Shown: positions 21,073 through 32,505 of the stretch, in pieces
How the letters are laid out: every line of letters begins with the position of its first letter
Position numbering within the stretch: the first letter of the stretch is position 1
Source of the DNA: Trichostrongylus colubriformis
Taxonomy: Eukaryota; Nematoda; Chromadorea; Rhabditida; Trichostrongylidae
DNA length: 64,000 bases
Assembly: GCA_963978905.1 (NCBI GenBank)
Contig: OZ022258.1
Coordinates: 34,347,282-34,411,281 of the forward strand
Reading direction: 5' to 3'
Translations under genes and position numbers: made by a program
Notes under the pieces: model-generated
What the model saw: the letters and a program-made list of their open reading frames with translations, nothing else
What the model was told of the DNA's origin: nothing
Databases searched by the model: none

Positions 21073-23484
21073 CATAGGAGCACCACGCTGCTCACACAAC
21101 TTGCCCAGGCTTGGAGAAGGTAAGAGCCCTTTCCCACTGATGCTCAGGCATAACTATATGCTAGTGTGCAAATTTATGACTGTAGAATAGTATCAGGTGA
21201 AAGATGACAGTGGGAAGATGACGCTCCCACGCTTCTGTGAGAAAAGATGCAGTCTTAGACGAGTTATGATCTCCCGAAGCTGAAATTGTGAAAACCGGCC
21301 AGAACTTTCCTTACAACCTAATAGTCAACCCTTCGAGGAAAGGTGCGTGTATCCCAGAGCCGTTGTTTGAGCCGCAAGAATCAGCTTTCATATTAATCCT
21401 GAGAAGCAGCCCCGAGCAGCAAAAATTACGCAGATGCTTCAGACCAGTTTCGTAGGTCTGCCTAAGCCCAAGGGTGAGATGTTAGATGACTTCGTACTGT
21501 GTGTTTGGAAATAGAATGACTAATGTCAATGTCAATGTCTCTGCTTATAGGAAGAAATCTCGGGATATTCTCTCTTGGCTTCATCCAATTCGCTCTACAG
21601 TCCACCTCCCTGCGCGAAGTAATCGTCAATGATGCGCGCCATAAACCAAGCGACCTTTTTGGGCCTGTATATTGCACTCATCATGCCTTTGCGAACGTGA
21701 ATTTGGAACGACCGTAAGAAATATATCTGCTCGAAGTTGAGAGGTGTTATTCATTCATCAGTATTTACCATTAGTTTATCAATGTGTGTTCACTATTAAT
21801 TGGTAGGTTTTAGAGATCGGTTTTGCCATAAACTGGATATTCTCCCTCATTTTTGAATATGTTGAAAATGTGATTTTCTAAGCTCACATCCGGCATATTT
21901 TCAATTTCTCCGGCATTCTTGCATCACGGAACTCAGGTGACGCTGCACTGAGCAAGGCTAGGACAAAGGGATTTTGCTTTGTGAAGCTATGTTTGCTTTC
22001 TTGTTCTTTGATAATGGTGTACTGCCTGCACTCCGAGCTAGAGAAAAAAGCAGCCATGTTAGCAGATAGGATGATCCATGCTTGTTGTATTGTTTCGTGC
22101 TTTCTGGAGCTGGATATTCGATGATGCTATAATTGACTCTTGCCTCACACACATTATGCAAAGCCGCTTTCTGTCCACGACTAATGGAAGCTTAAGGGTT
22201 CTGGGGGGTTACTAGTGGATTCTTCCTTTCAAAATGACTGCGGCAATACGATCAGGGAGTGGACGCAGTTTTCAAGGTGACATATACATTTGCTTCTTGA
22301 TGTAGTCTAAGATGAGCCAAAAAACGGTTATTGTTCAGTTTTAAAACACATACAGGAAATGCAAAATAGTCTACAATGCACCCAAAGTTCGAGTTTCTTC
22401 CAAGTGGTGCACTATGAGAATTGGGCCTTGAAGGAACCGGAAGGGTCCGAAGAAAGTTGAAGATGCAACGAAATGATCAGTTGTATAGAACATTCAAAGT
22501 TAGAAGCGATAATCAGTGGAAAAACCCGGATTCAAAAGCGCGGCGTTGTGGTGTGTATTCTCATCAGATCCGCATTAACACACTGACTTTCCGAGTTGTC
22601 CGCTGTAGAGATGTCCTTTGTTGTCTCGTAGAGTGTATCTCAAGCATTGGTGATGATGTGAAATAAGTAAACAACACACAGCAAGAAGCAAGTAAAAAAG
22701 TGAATGAAGAATACGCGAAGGCGTTGGAAAAAACTGTGATTACAATTAAAACCTAATGAATTCACTTACGACGTTCCCGCAAGGTGTCGTGTGTGCATTG
22801 CGGCAACTGCATGTCACCGTATCCCATACCGTAAACCAGAATTGCCCTCCTTCCGGTGCCTAGCGAGCTGTAACTTTATGCATTCAGTAACATTAGAGAA
22901 GTCGAATACAGCACCATGTTGTAAGGTTAGAACCGTCATAGCATGCAACTTTGAGAAGTAGCTGGGGTGAATACGCCCCTGAGAAGGCGTAATCGACCCA
23001 TGCATTCCGAAATCTTCCAGAGGCTCCTCATACATTTATCACTTCAAGTTCTTAGCAGTAACTACACTTAACAGTTTAGGTAAAGGATATAGGTATTTAC
23101 TTGCACATCTTTGACGAGTGACTAAACTGGGAAGAGATTAATCTAGGAGACCTGGTTTTGTTAATCATACTCCATGTGAGATTACCCATTTATCTCGGAA
23201 TATTGTAGTAGAACCGGATAATATTTGTAATCAGTCTCCAATGTTTCCACACATAGGTTTGAGGTTCTTTGAGATTTAATAAATTTCAGGTTCTTTGTGA
23301 TCTATTCGATTCTATAGCTACTGACATGCAACAGTCGTCCAAACTGGTGCAGGTAAAACTCTTAATTCGTCCTTTTGCCACTGTACTGCTTAAAAGATTC
23401 TCTCTTCCGATACGAAGAAAAATTGAAAGAGTGCGCTCAATCTTGTCTCTGAACTGTGACATTTCCTAGTTCGTATACCACCAA
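21073..23484. other. Long region without recognised genes
   Basis: Short frames on both strands occur, for example 22421-22666 (plus) and 23035-22814 (minus), without coherent splice signals. No terminal repeats or RNA genes were seen. Confidence 0.4.
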
Positions 23485-23756
23485 CGGGCGGAGGTGGTGT
23501 AGAGACAGGTGGCGCACTCACCAGTCTCATGATGCGGAAATCAGATCACGCACTCCCGCCCAGGCCAACCGAGCCTTCCATCACTCCGGCGTCGGCAAAT
23601 TGGTGCCAGATTCATCTGAAAGGATGGAAGCACTGACTTGTTCATCGGCTGGCCACCGCAAGTCTTTGTATAGGCCACATCACATTCACCAGACAGTCTG
23701 AATGGAAGTAGAATGTGCGGCGCATCCCAGGAAGGGAATGATTAACGCCAAAGACT
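23485..23756 (+). repeat. tRNA-SINE-like repeat, copy 1
   Basis: The copy begins GGGCGGAGGTGGTGTAGAGA, which resembles a tRNA A-box head, and aligns with 24703-24955 over about 250 bp. Shared blocks include GATGGAAGCACTG or its variant, AGAATG-GCG-CGCATCCCA, and GATTAA-G. A B box could not be fixed with certainty. The divergence between copies indicates an old family. Confidence 0.55.
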
Positions 23757-24074
23757 CTATCTTTGTATTTATACCACCAACAATGCCCACCCTTCCTTCT
23801 CCCCACTGTAACACGTAACGTACCTGATTTTGGACTTCCTTCACGATTACTGTGAGAGGAAGACTTCCCCTGCGGAGAACACGTAGCTTTGCTCTTTAAT
23901 TAGCGATACTGCCGTTACCCGGAAGCATACATAGCAGTCAGTGAAGTGGCCTTGTCTGACCTCAGCCTTGACACGATTATCACAACAGCGGAATCCTGGC
24001 TGCGACTTCAATACATACAATATCTACTATATAATTGTGGTGGTAATATTGTCATGAACTTATAGGCGCGATGT

Positions 24075-24311
24075 ATGGATATCGGTGGCTCTCATGTGCA
24101 CATGAACGAGAAATGCTGTGGCTCATTATGGGATCAGTTGGGAGAATGTTTGGCTGAGGTGATCACTAAAGTTGAATGTGTGCGGTCTAAACGAGAATGC
24201 GCCAAGGCTTGGATCATGCTTATCAGCTACGTGGTGAGTTCTACTTTGAGCATTGCCTTTTCATTGTTGCTGGAGCAGCAGCGACGAAAGGAAAGTTTGA
24301 AGAAAATATGA
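24075..24311 (+). CDS. Candidate small membrane-protein ORF or last exon
   Basis: A 78-codon open frame starts at ATG 24075. A possible acceptor (ACTTATAG) lies 11 bases upstream. The N-terminal 50 residues hold several Cys (EKCCGSLWDQLGEC). Residues about 47-67 (IMLISYVVSSTLSIAFSLLL) form a convincing transmembrane helix, followed by a basic tail QQRRKESLKKI and stop. A GTGAGT site inside could define a 48-base intron that keeps the frame, so the helix might be intronic. No family was recognised. Confidence 0.25.
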   Translation: MDIGGSHVHMNEKCCGSLWDQLGECLAEVITKVECVRSKRECAKAWIMLISYVVSSTLSIAFSLLLEQQRRKESLKKI

Positions 24312-24702
24312 AAGGTGTAAGTAATTGGGCAAAAGTAAGAAGATATTCTGACTGACGCCATCTGCTTCCTTGTCTCGTTTTTCACACCTTGTTAAGGTGC
24401 ACACATATGCTTGTAGGTCCAAGTGCTATGGATATATTACTGAGCTGGTGCATGAGTCTTGCTACACACAACTTTTCTTTCACAGTGTTGCAGCTCCGAA
24501 TTTTTTAGACTTATATTTAGGCAGTATAATCATCCCTGAGGCAGTATAATCATCGTAGACTGCTGCCATTTCCTTCAGAGACTGGTTAGCTACTCATAAC
24601 CTCATTCCAGAAGTTCATGAGTACGATTTGAGAAGCGCATGGATAGATAGTTTAAGTGAAATAAATAAGCACACATATTATAATATAATACTTTCTATGT
24701 GC

Positions 24703-24955
24703 AGGGCGGAAGTGGTGTAGTGACGAATGGCGCACACTCCCACCCTCATGCTACAGAACTCGAATACCGACGCATCGACGTCCGCCTGAGCCAATCAAGT
24801 CTACCATCTCTCCAGGGTCGATGAATTGTACCAGACTCGTTCGGGAGGATAAAAGCACTGGCTCGTATCGGCTGACTAGCCACTACAATTCTAAATGGAA
24901 CTAGAATGCGCGACGCATCCCAAAGGCGATTAATTGAAGCCAGAAACCTAATCCA
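24703..24955 (+). repeat. tRNA-SINE-like repeat, copy 2
   Basis: This copy is homologous to 23485-23756 and begins CAGGGCGGAAGTGGTGTAGT. It contains the GGGAGGATAAAAGCACTGGC block. A 19-bp tandem repeat (AGGCAGTATAATCATC) lies outside it, near 24519-24556. Confidence 0.55.
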
Positions 24956-25596
24956 TTATCCTTTTACTTTCTATGAGACGCTCAGGATCCTTCTAAGATG
25001 GTATTTGTAATAGGATGGATTAACAGAATAGGAAGAAGTGGAACCTCACAGCTCAGTTCTTTATTATTTTTTCTGCGTTATTCCTAAAACACGCTGGAAC
25101 GCACGACCATGTCGCTAAACAGGTCAGCTGCCATTCGGATAAGGTGATTCTCTCAGTGAGTCGCTGCATTTGTGCAGAAGAAACAGTGGCCATAACAGTT
25201 GCAGCGATGGGTACGGCTTCAATTGTACCATTTCTGAGGAAATAGGGAGCGAACTGCTCTGACCTAAGTTCAGCTACTGCTACACGTAGAGACGATTTTC
25301 CACTACTCTGTCAATGGTACACCTTCTTATGGTTAATCAGCCAGAGTAGAGATAGAATACACAGCTTTCATGTCCAGTTATTATGCCTGGCCAATCCATT
25401 GTTAATGAATTGCAGCACTCAAAGATTCCTGGCCAGACATGCTGTTCTGTTGTATGATTCTAAGTTATGAGGCACCTAACTCCCCACACTTTGTGAAATA
25501 ATGATAATTTGGTAGTCTACTAGTTGTCGTATGGAAAGAGTAAGTGTTGCCGTTGCTTGTCACATGATGAACTTCGCTTTCAAATCTCTGAGGAAA
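24956..25596. other. Region without recognised genes
   Basis: No open frame, repeat or RNA gene worth calling was found. It lies downstream of the candidate minus-strand exon at 25597-25737. Confidence 0.4.
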
Positions 25597-25737
25597 TCAT
25601 TCCGTGCAGTGTGCGACCAACCACTTTGTGGGTGGGTAGACAAGATTAGCATCTCCGGTTCCAAGATCGATGGAGCGGGTACAATGATAGATGGCATCAA
25701 CAGTGAATAATAACAGCTGCTTCCTAAACTGAGGATC
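25597..25737 (-). CDS. Candidate terminal exon, minus strand
   Basis: On the minus strand a consensus acceptor (AAGGGTTTTCAG) ends next to 25737. It is followed in phase 0 by 46 codons and a stop, starting DPQFRKQLLLFTVDAIYH and ending WLVAHCTE. The frame is also open upstream of the acceptor to 25806, so the ORF itself is longer than the exon. No upstream exon was linked before the mariner that begins at 26216. The product is unrecognised. Confidence 0.3.
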   Translation of the reverse strand, partial: DPQFRKQLLLFTVDAIYHCTRSIDLGTGDANLVYPPTKWLVAHCTE

Positions 25738-26215
25738 CTGAAAACCCTTGTTATAAATTATGGGTCTAAAAATGGAGCTGTGAATTTGAACCGACTCTTT
25801 CCACAATATAGGACCTATACATTTAAAAAACTCATCGGAGCTCGCCCTAACTCTCTATTGTAATCAACATTTGATAAAATTCAAGCAGTGAAACCACAAG
25901 AATTCGAGAAGTCTTAGTCGCAAGACATATGCATAAACCTAATAGCATTATACATATTAACGCATCTTTGGGACAGGATTTTGTAACAGGGCGGCCGGCG
26001 TGCAAGGTAGTGGCGCCGTATATCGTTGGGTACTCAAGCGATCACAGTCTATTGCTCTTTTTTTTCAACGTGAGAAGCTGTTCGCCAGAAGGAACCAAGT
26101 GCATAGAGCGCTCCAAGCTCGCACACATCACGACACATCACGTCGCACTGCGAATATTCCATCTTACTAATAGATCCAGCGGCTGTAATGTAATCAAGAT
26201 AATAAAGAAATTATA

Positions 26216-27444
26216 TTAGGTTGTCGCATTGAAATTTTCACTTTATCAACAAAATATTCAGTTCAATTTATTAACAATACAGTCAGATCGATTTATTCGA
26301 AGTGCATTCCATTAGAATCAATAACTCTCTGCCAACGACAAGGTAGGTCTAGTATGCCACTACGGTAAAAATCGGAAGACTTAGAAGCGAAAAATTCCGC
26401 AAGGTGGATTCGAAGTCCTCCCGAGAATCGTACTGTTTTTCAGCTAGGAACGCCTTCAGGGAGCGGAAAAGGTGGTAGTCTATTGGAGCTAGGTCGTACG
26501 AGTACGGTGGGTGTACCACGGTAGTCCAGCCCAAACTCGGGATTTTTTGGCGAGTGACTGTAGCTACATGGGGTCTGGGTCATGCAAAAAGTAAATACGA
26601 TCCTGCTGCAATCTGAGTTTATCGCGCAGGCGATCCAGCTGCTCACAGTAATATTCCTTGGTGACAGCAGTATTGTCTGGTAGCAGCTCCCAGTGAATCA
26701 CTCCGCGCATATTCCACAAGACAGACAACATCACATTCCGAGCCCCTTGTTCTGATCGTGGTGTCCTTTCTCGCCTTCTCCGAGCCTTTGGCGCCTGCGG
26801 CTATGGTTGACGTACATCACCTATGACTCATCCTCAGTAACCAAATTGGAAAGCCAGCTCGAGTTCCTGTGTGCGGACAGGTTTGCCATGCAGGCTTCGA
26901 TGCGCTGCCGCTGATGGGTTGCAGTCAGTTGATGTGGTATCCAAGATCCCCATTTGTGCGACTTTCCCATTTGATGGAGATGTCTAGCTATTGTGGAGTG
27001 ATGACAGTGAAATGTCTCCGCCAGATCGCGGGTAGAAGTTCTGGGGTCCTCTTCAACAGCTTCGCGTAGGCGTTCCAGATCGATGGTTACACTGCGTCCG
27101 GGGTGTAGCGAGTCTTCAAGCTCGTGGTCCCCATCGTCGAACTTATTGAAACAGTTCAAGGCTGTCTTGTAGGAGAGGCTGGGCTCGCCCATCGTACTGC
27201 AAATGTTCCGATGGGCTTCAGCTGCTGTGTGCTTCAAACGATATTCGTGAAGAAGAAGCAAACGGACTTGGTTGCGTGAAAGGCTCATTATTAACAGGTT
27301 AGAATGCTTGAGCGAATAACACTTACAGAATCGATTGTGCGGGAACTCACCTTCATACATCCCTAGCCAGCAGATGTTCTGGAAGTTTTTAAACAAAAAT
27401 ATAGGATCACATAATTAAGTGAAAATTTCAATGCGACAACCTAA
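26216..27444 (-). mobile_element. Nearly full-length mariner
   Basis: The 1229-bp element is flanked by TA. Inverted ends TTAGGTTGTCGCATTGAAAT are essentially perfect over the first 28 bp. It encodes a degraded transposase on the minus strand, distinct from that at 19789-21070. Confidence 0.9.
26349..27288 (-). pseudogene. Mariner transposase, degraded catalytic core
   Basis: The start MSLSRNQVRLLLLHEYRL at 27288 is followed by an intact N-terminal half to about 26821. That half includes the helix-turn-helix region ending in DLAETFHCHHSTIARHLHQM. The first catalytic region reads VTEDES, followed directly by a stop, where ITGDEKW is expected. Later stops and frameshifts interrupt the middle. 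The second site is degraded (FLHDPDPM instead of HDNARPH). The C-terminal frame 26534-26349 keeps HPPYSYDLAPIDYHLF with the third Asp. The copy is dead. Confidence 0.85.
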
Positions 27445-27446
27445 TA

Positions 27447-28681
27447 TATAGCGCGAACTGGGTGTGAGACAAAAACGAACATCTCATAGCAGATTTTTCT
27501 CATTTTTCCTTCTCATATACTAGATACCGTGATACTTATCAGAGTTGTTTTAGGTTGATGGAATGAAGTGCGGATACATGGATGAGTGGAAGCGAAAAAC
27601 CAACAATAGGCTGTCGAATGGTTGTATGACACCAAGAGTAGGCATTGTTGAAAAGCGCTAGACCATTGATGAGTAGTTCTTCTGATGCTCGATTTAAAAC
27701 AGGTGTTTGTCACGATTCCGCCGTTTTCTTTTCTGCAGTTCCTGGATCCAGAAAGCCTTGGCTTGAGCCGCCATAATGTTCCTAACTCTCTTTGATCTCT
27801 CTTAACTTTCCAACTGTGACAGCCAACACATCAAGCCTGTACATAAAATTCGCTTGTCACTGCAGTTGCTTTCGTGCAATTGCCAATTCCGTTCGGAGTT
27901 AAACTCCGTCATTATGCAATGTTCTTTTTCTACTAGATCGATCGGGAAATTCTTGCCGTTTCCGAATTCTGACTTCAAATGCGCATATTTAGGCTTATAC
28001 CAAATTTTATCAATCTGGGCAGGAACAATAAGAATTAGAAAACTTTCGTCAAGAACCCTGCTTATTTTGGTTGCCCGGAGCTGTGGAAGTCTAGTGGGGT
28101 GACTTCATTCAAGACCGCCTCACCACTGTGTTGGGTAGTGAAGCGTTTCTTCTGAAGAAAGTTGTCCAGACGCTTGAAAAAATGGCAATCGGTGGGGCCA
28201 AATCAGGTGAGTGTGGTGAATCTCGAAGCGTCTGTAGCCGGGATCATTTCTAACTTTTTTAGAGTTGTTTGTGCAACATGGGGCTAAGCGTTTTCGTGAG
28301 AAGGGGTAAGCTCCTTCCTATCAGCCAGTATGGAGCTTATGATCTGCAGCATTCGAGGCATTTCGCGTGGTCCTCACTGTACTTCCCATACGTCATATCC
28401 GCCGGGATTCATGAAGCCAGGAGGGTTAGACCAGCCGAAAACCACCTACCGTCACCATGCTAAGAAGCTGACGGCCACAAGTCTTACCTTTGTCCAAAGA
28501 TGGTGCAGATTGTCATCGCTTGTACCACAGCATACACTTCTCATCATATGTCGCGATGTGGTGAAGAAATTGGTCGTGTGTGAGCCAGAAAAGAATGGGC
28601 AACCCTAGAGAAAAATAATCCAAAAAATAATCCAAAAAGTGGAACACTTGAAACGGTAAGAAGTTTCCGAATGATCTTATA
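27447..28681. other. Region without recognised genes
   Basis: Short frames occur on both strands (27854-28102, 28330-28608 plus; 27713-27513 minus) with no splice support. No element boundaries were found before the Tc1-like foldback. Confidence 0.4.
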
Positions 28682-29205
28682 CAGTGCTCTGCATAATTAT
28701 ACAGCCACATATGAATTGTCCAAACTCTGTTCGCATAGTGATTCAAAAAAGTCTCCAAGTGAAAGATGAATCCAGTGTGGACGCGCATTCGCGCATCCAT
28801 ACCAAGTTTTATCCAAGAAACATAGAAGATTCTTTTCTTTATTTGTTTTGAAAATGGCGCTTATACCATTCTGCAAAATTATACAGCCACTGAACAGATT
28901 GACGCATTCGTCAACCGAGAAACAACGGAAAAGATAAAGATGCTGATTTTCCGATCATTTGGTCCTTCATTGCTTCGAATAGCCACAAATTTTGATGATA
29001 TAGGTCCATATGAAGATTTTCAGAATGTTTTCAGACCACATGTCGCCGCGCTTCGATAACAACGTCTTTAAACTCGCTGAATCCTTCCAATCGGTCTGAA
29101 TTCTTTTTCCCATGAAACCCCAGATAATCTTCCATCAGGTAAAGATAGCAGCCGCTCGTTATCCGGGTCAGAAGGTCCATTCGGTGACGGCTTCACCATG
29201 ATCGA

Positions 29206-29517
29206 GTGTTACAGTTGACATGGGATGGTCCATTAACTTACATAAAAACAAGATTATGGAAGATTTCGAGACGCATGACAGGAGAAGGGTACGGCGCACA
29301 AAGGCTCGGTAACCGGATGGTTCATCCTTTTGAAAACGAAACAAAAGTTCGAATGATTATTCGATCCCACACCATGACAAATTGTCCAAAAATTCCCTCA
29401 AGTCTGTACACCTTTCCACTTCGGTTTTTTCTCCAGATTGTTCTGTCCGACGAAAAAATGTTTCGGCTGTGCCGTCCCCGACGGCTACCGACGCTAACGC
29501 ACGAGGAACAAACTTAA
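29206..29517 (+). pseudogene. Tc1-like transposase fragment, left arm
   Basis: The open frame includes GPLTYIKTRLWKISRRMTGE and then IVLSDEKMFRL. The latter matches the first catalytic Asp region (SDEKxF) of Tc1-type transposases. The other catalytic residues are missing because the arm turns round at the palindrome centre. Confidence 0.6.
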
Positions 29518-29710
29518 GTTTTCGAGAAGAACTTCGAAGAAGGAGGTGTCCAATGTGGGACCAAATAATCATCCGAATTTTTGTTTCGTTTTCGAAAGGA
29601 TGAACCATCCGGTTACCGAGCCTTTGTGCGCCGTACCCTTCTCCTGTCATGCGTCTCGAAATCTTCCATAATCTTGTTTTTATGTAAGTTAATGGACCAT
29701 CCCATGTCAA
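29357..29710 (-). pseudogene. Tc1-like transposase fragment, right arm
   Basis: This is the mirror of the left-arm fragment on the other strand and shares the MTWDGPLTYIKTRLW and AQRLGNRMVHPFENET segments. The SDEKxF region is out of frame here. The near identity of the two fragments shows that the palindrome arose by duplication and inversion of one piece of a Tc1-like element. Confidence 0.6.
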
Positions 29711-30467
29711 CTGTAATACTCGATCATGGTGAAGCCGTCACCGAATGGACCTTCTGACCCGGATGACGAACGGCTCAGATCTTTACCTGATGGAGGATTG
29801 TCTGGAGTTTCATTGGGAAAAGAAATCAGGCCGATTGGAAGGAGTCAGGGAGTTTAAAGACGTTTTCATCGAAGCGTGGCAGCATGCGGTCTAAAAACAT
29901 TCTGAAAATCTTTATATGGACCTAAATCATCAAAATTTGTGGCTATTCGAAGCAATGGAGGACCAAATGATCGCAAAATAAGCATTTTTCTCTTTTCTAT
30001 TGTTTCTCAGTTGACGAATGCGTCAATCTGTTCAGTGGCTGTATAATTTTGCAAAATGGTAGAAGCGCTATTTTCAAGACAAATTGAGAAAAGAATCTTC
30101 TATGTTTGTTGCTTGAAATTTGGTATAGATGCGCGAATGCGCGTCTACACTGGCTACATCTTTCACTCAGAGACTTTTTTTGAACCACTCTGCAAACAGA
30201 GTTTTTGGACAATTTATGGGTGGCTGTATAATCATGCAGAGCACTGTAGATCTCATCTGTCTGCATCAGTGATATTGACATAGCTCTGTTCTATGCAGCT
30301 TATCGGGTTCGTGTTTTAGATGAAAGCATCTGTCGTCTCAGCGTTTTTTAAAGGGAGAAACAATATACATATGATAAACACACTAGCTTTTGGCTATTTA
30401 TATAGTACCCATGTTATCCCTCATTCAAGCATACATAGATTCAACGCGTCGGTTCTTCTTTATTTTT

Positions 30468-30890
30468 TTAGGAGCTTATTATCAGTAGATGGGATATTTT
30501 ATGACCATCTTCCATTTTTTCCTCTTTGTCAAAGACCTGAAGGTGTTTCGAAGCGTTCAGATTTGCAATGTGCTCGAAGAAGCCCCACCATCCCTTCAGC
30601 GTTTCCGGTGTCATTTCAAGGGCACTCACGGACAGCCTGATATCGAGGCGTGAGAACTATCGGACGTTACACCAGTGAAGCAGCATCTCTCGTCCTATGT
30701 TCGGTGTGTCAGTTGGGTACTGAAGTACACGGCGCTGAGTCAATTGAGTCTTATACGTCCGTACTAACTCATCATATGGCAATTACTGTTGCACCGCTCG
30801 TGAAGTCGCAGTAAGACCGATACCGGGTTGACCGAGAATGATCTCAAACGAATTAGCAAATACCTAAGGAAGGAGGCGTTCGGGTGCCTT
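30468..30890 (-). pseudogene. Candidate minus-strand gene end with one in-frame stop
   Basis: A minus-strand acceptor (CCTCCTTCCTTAG) near 30870 leads into an open stretch beginning VFANSFEIILGQPGIG. After one in-frame TAA it continues with LPYDELVRTYKTQLTQRR. A possible 36-base intron (GTGTAA...ATATCAG) joins in phase to a terminal exon at 30636-30468, which includes EMTPETLKGWWGFFEHI and ends at TAA. The conserved frame across the stop suggests a decayed gene or a retrotransposon relic. An alternative is chance. No family was recognised. Confidence 0.3.
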
Positions 30891-31972
30891 ACAATTAGAA
30901 AATTTCGACTCTTAAGCCTCAAACAAAACGAAACGCTGGGAGCTTCAAGTAAATAGAGGCTCCATTTACTATTCGTATCGGAGGTTTTATTTTCTATCAG
31001 AGCCGTTAAATAAAAGGCATGCATCAGGAGAAGCGGATGAAAATGGAAAAGTTTGCCCGGTGCTCCGAAAAATTTCAAAAACTAAACCGCGACCTGGTTT
31101 AATTCTGTCGTACAATTTTTGGAATTATTCCCTGCGAAAATGCACCACAGAGTTTTCCGCTCGAAGGTCTCGTTCGCCTGGTTGGTATGTCCTTTATTTC
31201 CTTGCTTTCCCTGAATATTGTTACTACCGGTTTACTCTTTATATTGATCATCATCCGCTGTTAATGCAAGTAAGTACTGAAGTACTTCGATATCTGCCAC
31301 AATACCCGTTGTTCGAGGTAAAAGTGGAATAACAAATCTTCCAAAGTGGAATAAAAAATCTTCAAAAACGTTTCAAAAAGAGTACGTGAGGTTGCTCCCC
31401 ATTACAAACCTATAGAAAACTTCGTACTGGTTCAATCTTCAATTTGAGCGTCATCATCAATTTTGCGCCATCAGACCCTGAACATAACCAAAGATGTTCC
31501 TCCTGTGTACGGCCGCCGCCGCTTTCTCTTCAAAGCTGCGCAGCCTCTTCCAGCTTCAGTTTTCATCCAAGGCTGTGCTAACTTCATGCGAATGCAGCTC
31601 TACTGGACTTTGCTTTTTTTGCATGTAACGTTGTATGTATATAATCCTCAGTGACAGATTCTTATATGGAGAACGAAAAGCCAATGTCTATGGCGACAGC
31701 ACTTTGAGTCGATGCTTATTACTCTTTTAGCGTCTATCATCAATACCATTCAGAATCACTGCGAGGGATACCCTGCCAGTAGAATCATCACAGTAGTGTA
31801 TGATATAGCAACATTGTTGTGGAAACAAACTTCTCCACAATTAGAACAAAAGTCTCCTACATTTGTCCGCAGCACTGGCCTTCACCTCGATAAAACCGAA
31901 GTATCACGCTGAAGTCTCAGTAATGTTGAAGTATCCTGCTATGCGATCTTGTCAGTCGGGAATTCCTAATAC
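30891..31972. other. Region without recognised genes
   Basis: An open minus frame (31078-30764) overlaps the preceding candidate in another phase. Nothing recognisable lies between 31080 and the foldback at 31973. Confidence 0.35.
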
Positions 31973-32463
31973 TTAAAGGCACATTCCAGGATTATTGGGA
32001 TATCACATCTCCTGCCGTGGATGGATAGTTCGACCCAAGCCACGTAGCTCTACCTTTACCGAGGCGTGGGTGTCAGTTCCTGGAGCGTGCAGAGCAAAGG
32101 ATCTAGCGCAATAGCTCGGCCATGCCCACCCCAGCCAGGGGTGTGTTGCAAGTTCCGGTGCTTAGTGTGGGGTCAGGCCACTCAGTAATGGGTTTACTTC
32201 ACGAGGCGATTGGTTTACTGCTAGTTTCAAGTTCTTGGCTACGTGGCTGGTCTACCTATTTCAAAGATGGAGTCGAAGAGTAAGGGCAGACCCCCGGCGG
32301 GGGTGGGCAGGGTCGAGCTGTTGCGCTAGATTCTTTGGCTCTGCACGCTCCAGAAACTGACACTCACGCCTCGGTAAAGGTACAGCCTACGTGGCTTGGG
32401 TCGAACTATCCATCCACGGCGGGAGATGTGCTATCCCAAAAATCCTGGAATGTGCCTTTAAAG
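31973..32463. mobile_element. 491-bp foldback element
   Basis: The two arms of about 150 bp are near-perfect inverted repeats. Shared blocks include AAAGGCACATTCCAGGATT, GTGGATGGATAGTTCGACCC and CTGGAGCGTGCAGAGC. The interior is GC-rich. A solo arm occurs at 17266-17370. The TTTAAAGG ends resemble the ends of the unit at 39154-39650. It has no coding capacity and no clear target duplication. Confidence 0.8.
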
Positions 32464-32505
32464 CGGTTTCGCTGTTTGCATTCTCTTCGCTCACCAGGAC
32501 TAAAC

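Larger units (their letters stand above)
28682..30246. mobile_element. Tc1-like foldback element, 1.57 kb
   Basis: TA flanks inverted arms of about 780 bp starting CAGTGCTCTGCATAATTATA and inverted CAGTGCTCTGCATGATTATA. Both arms contain the same transposase fragment, one per strand, meeting near 29464-29530. CAGTGCT ends and a TA target are typical of the Tc1 family. The element cannot encode a complete protein. Confidence 0.85.
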
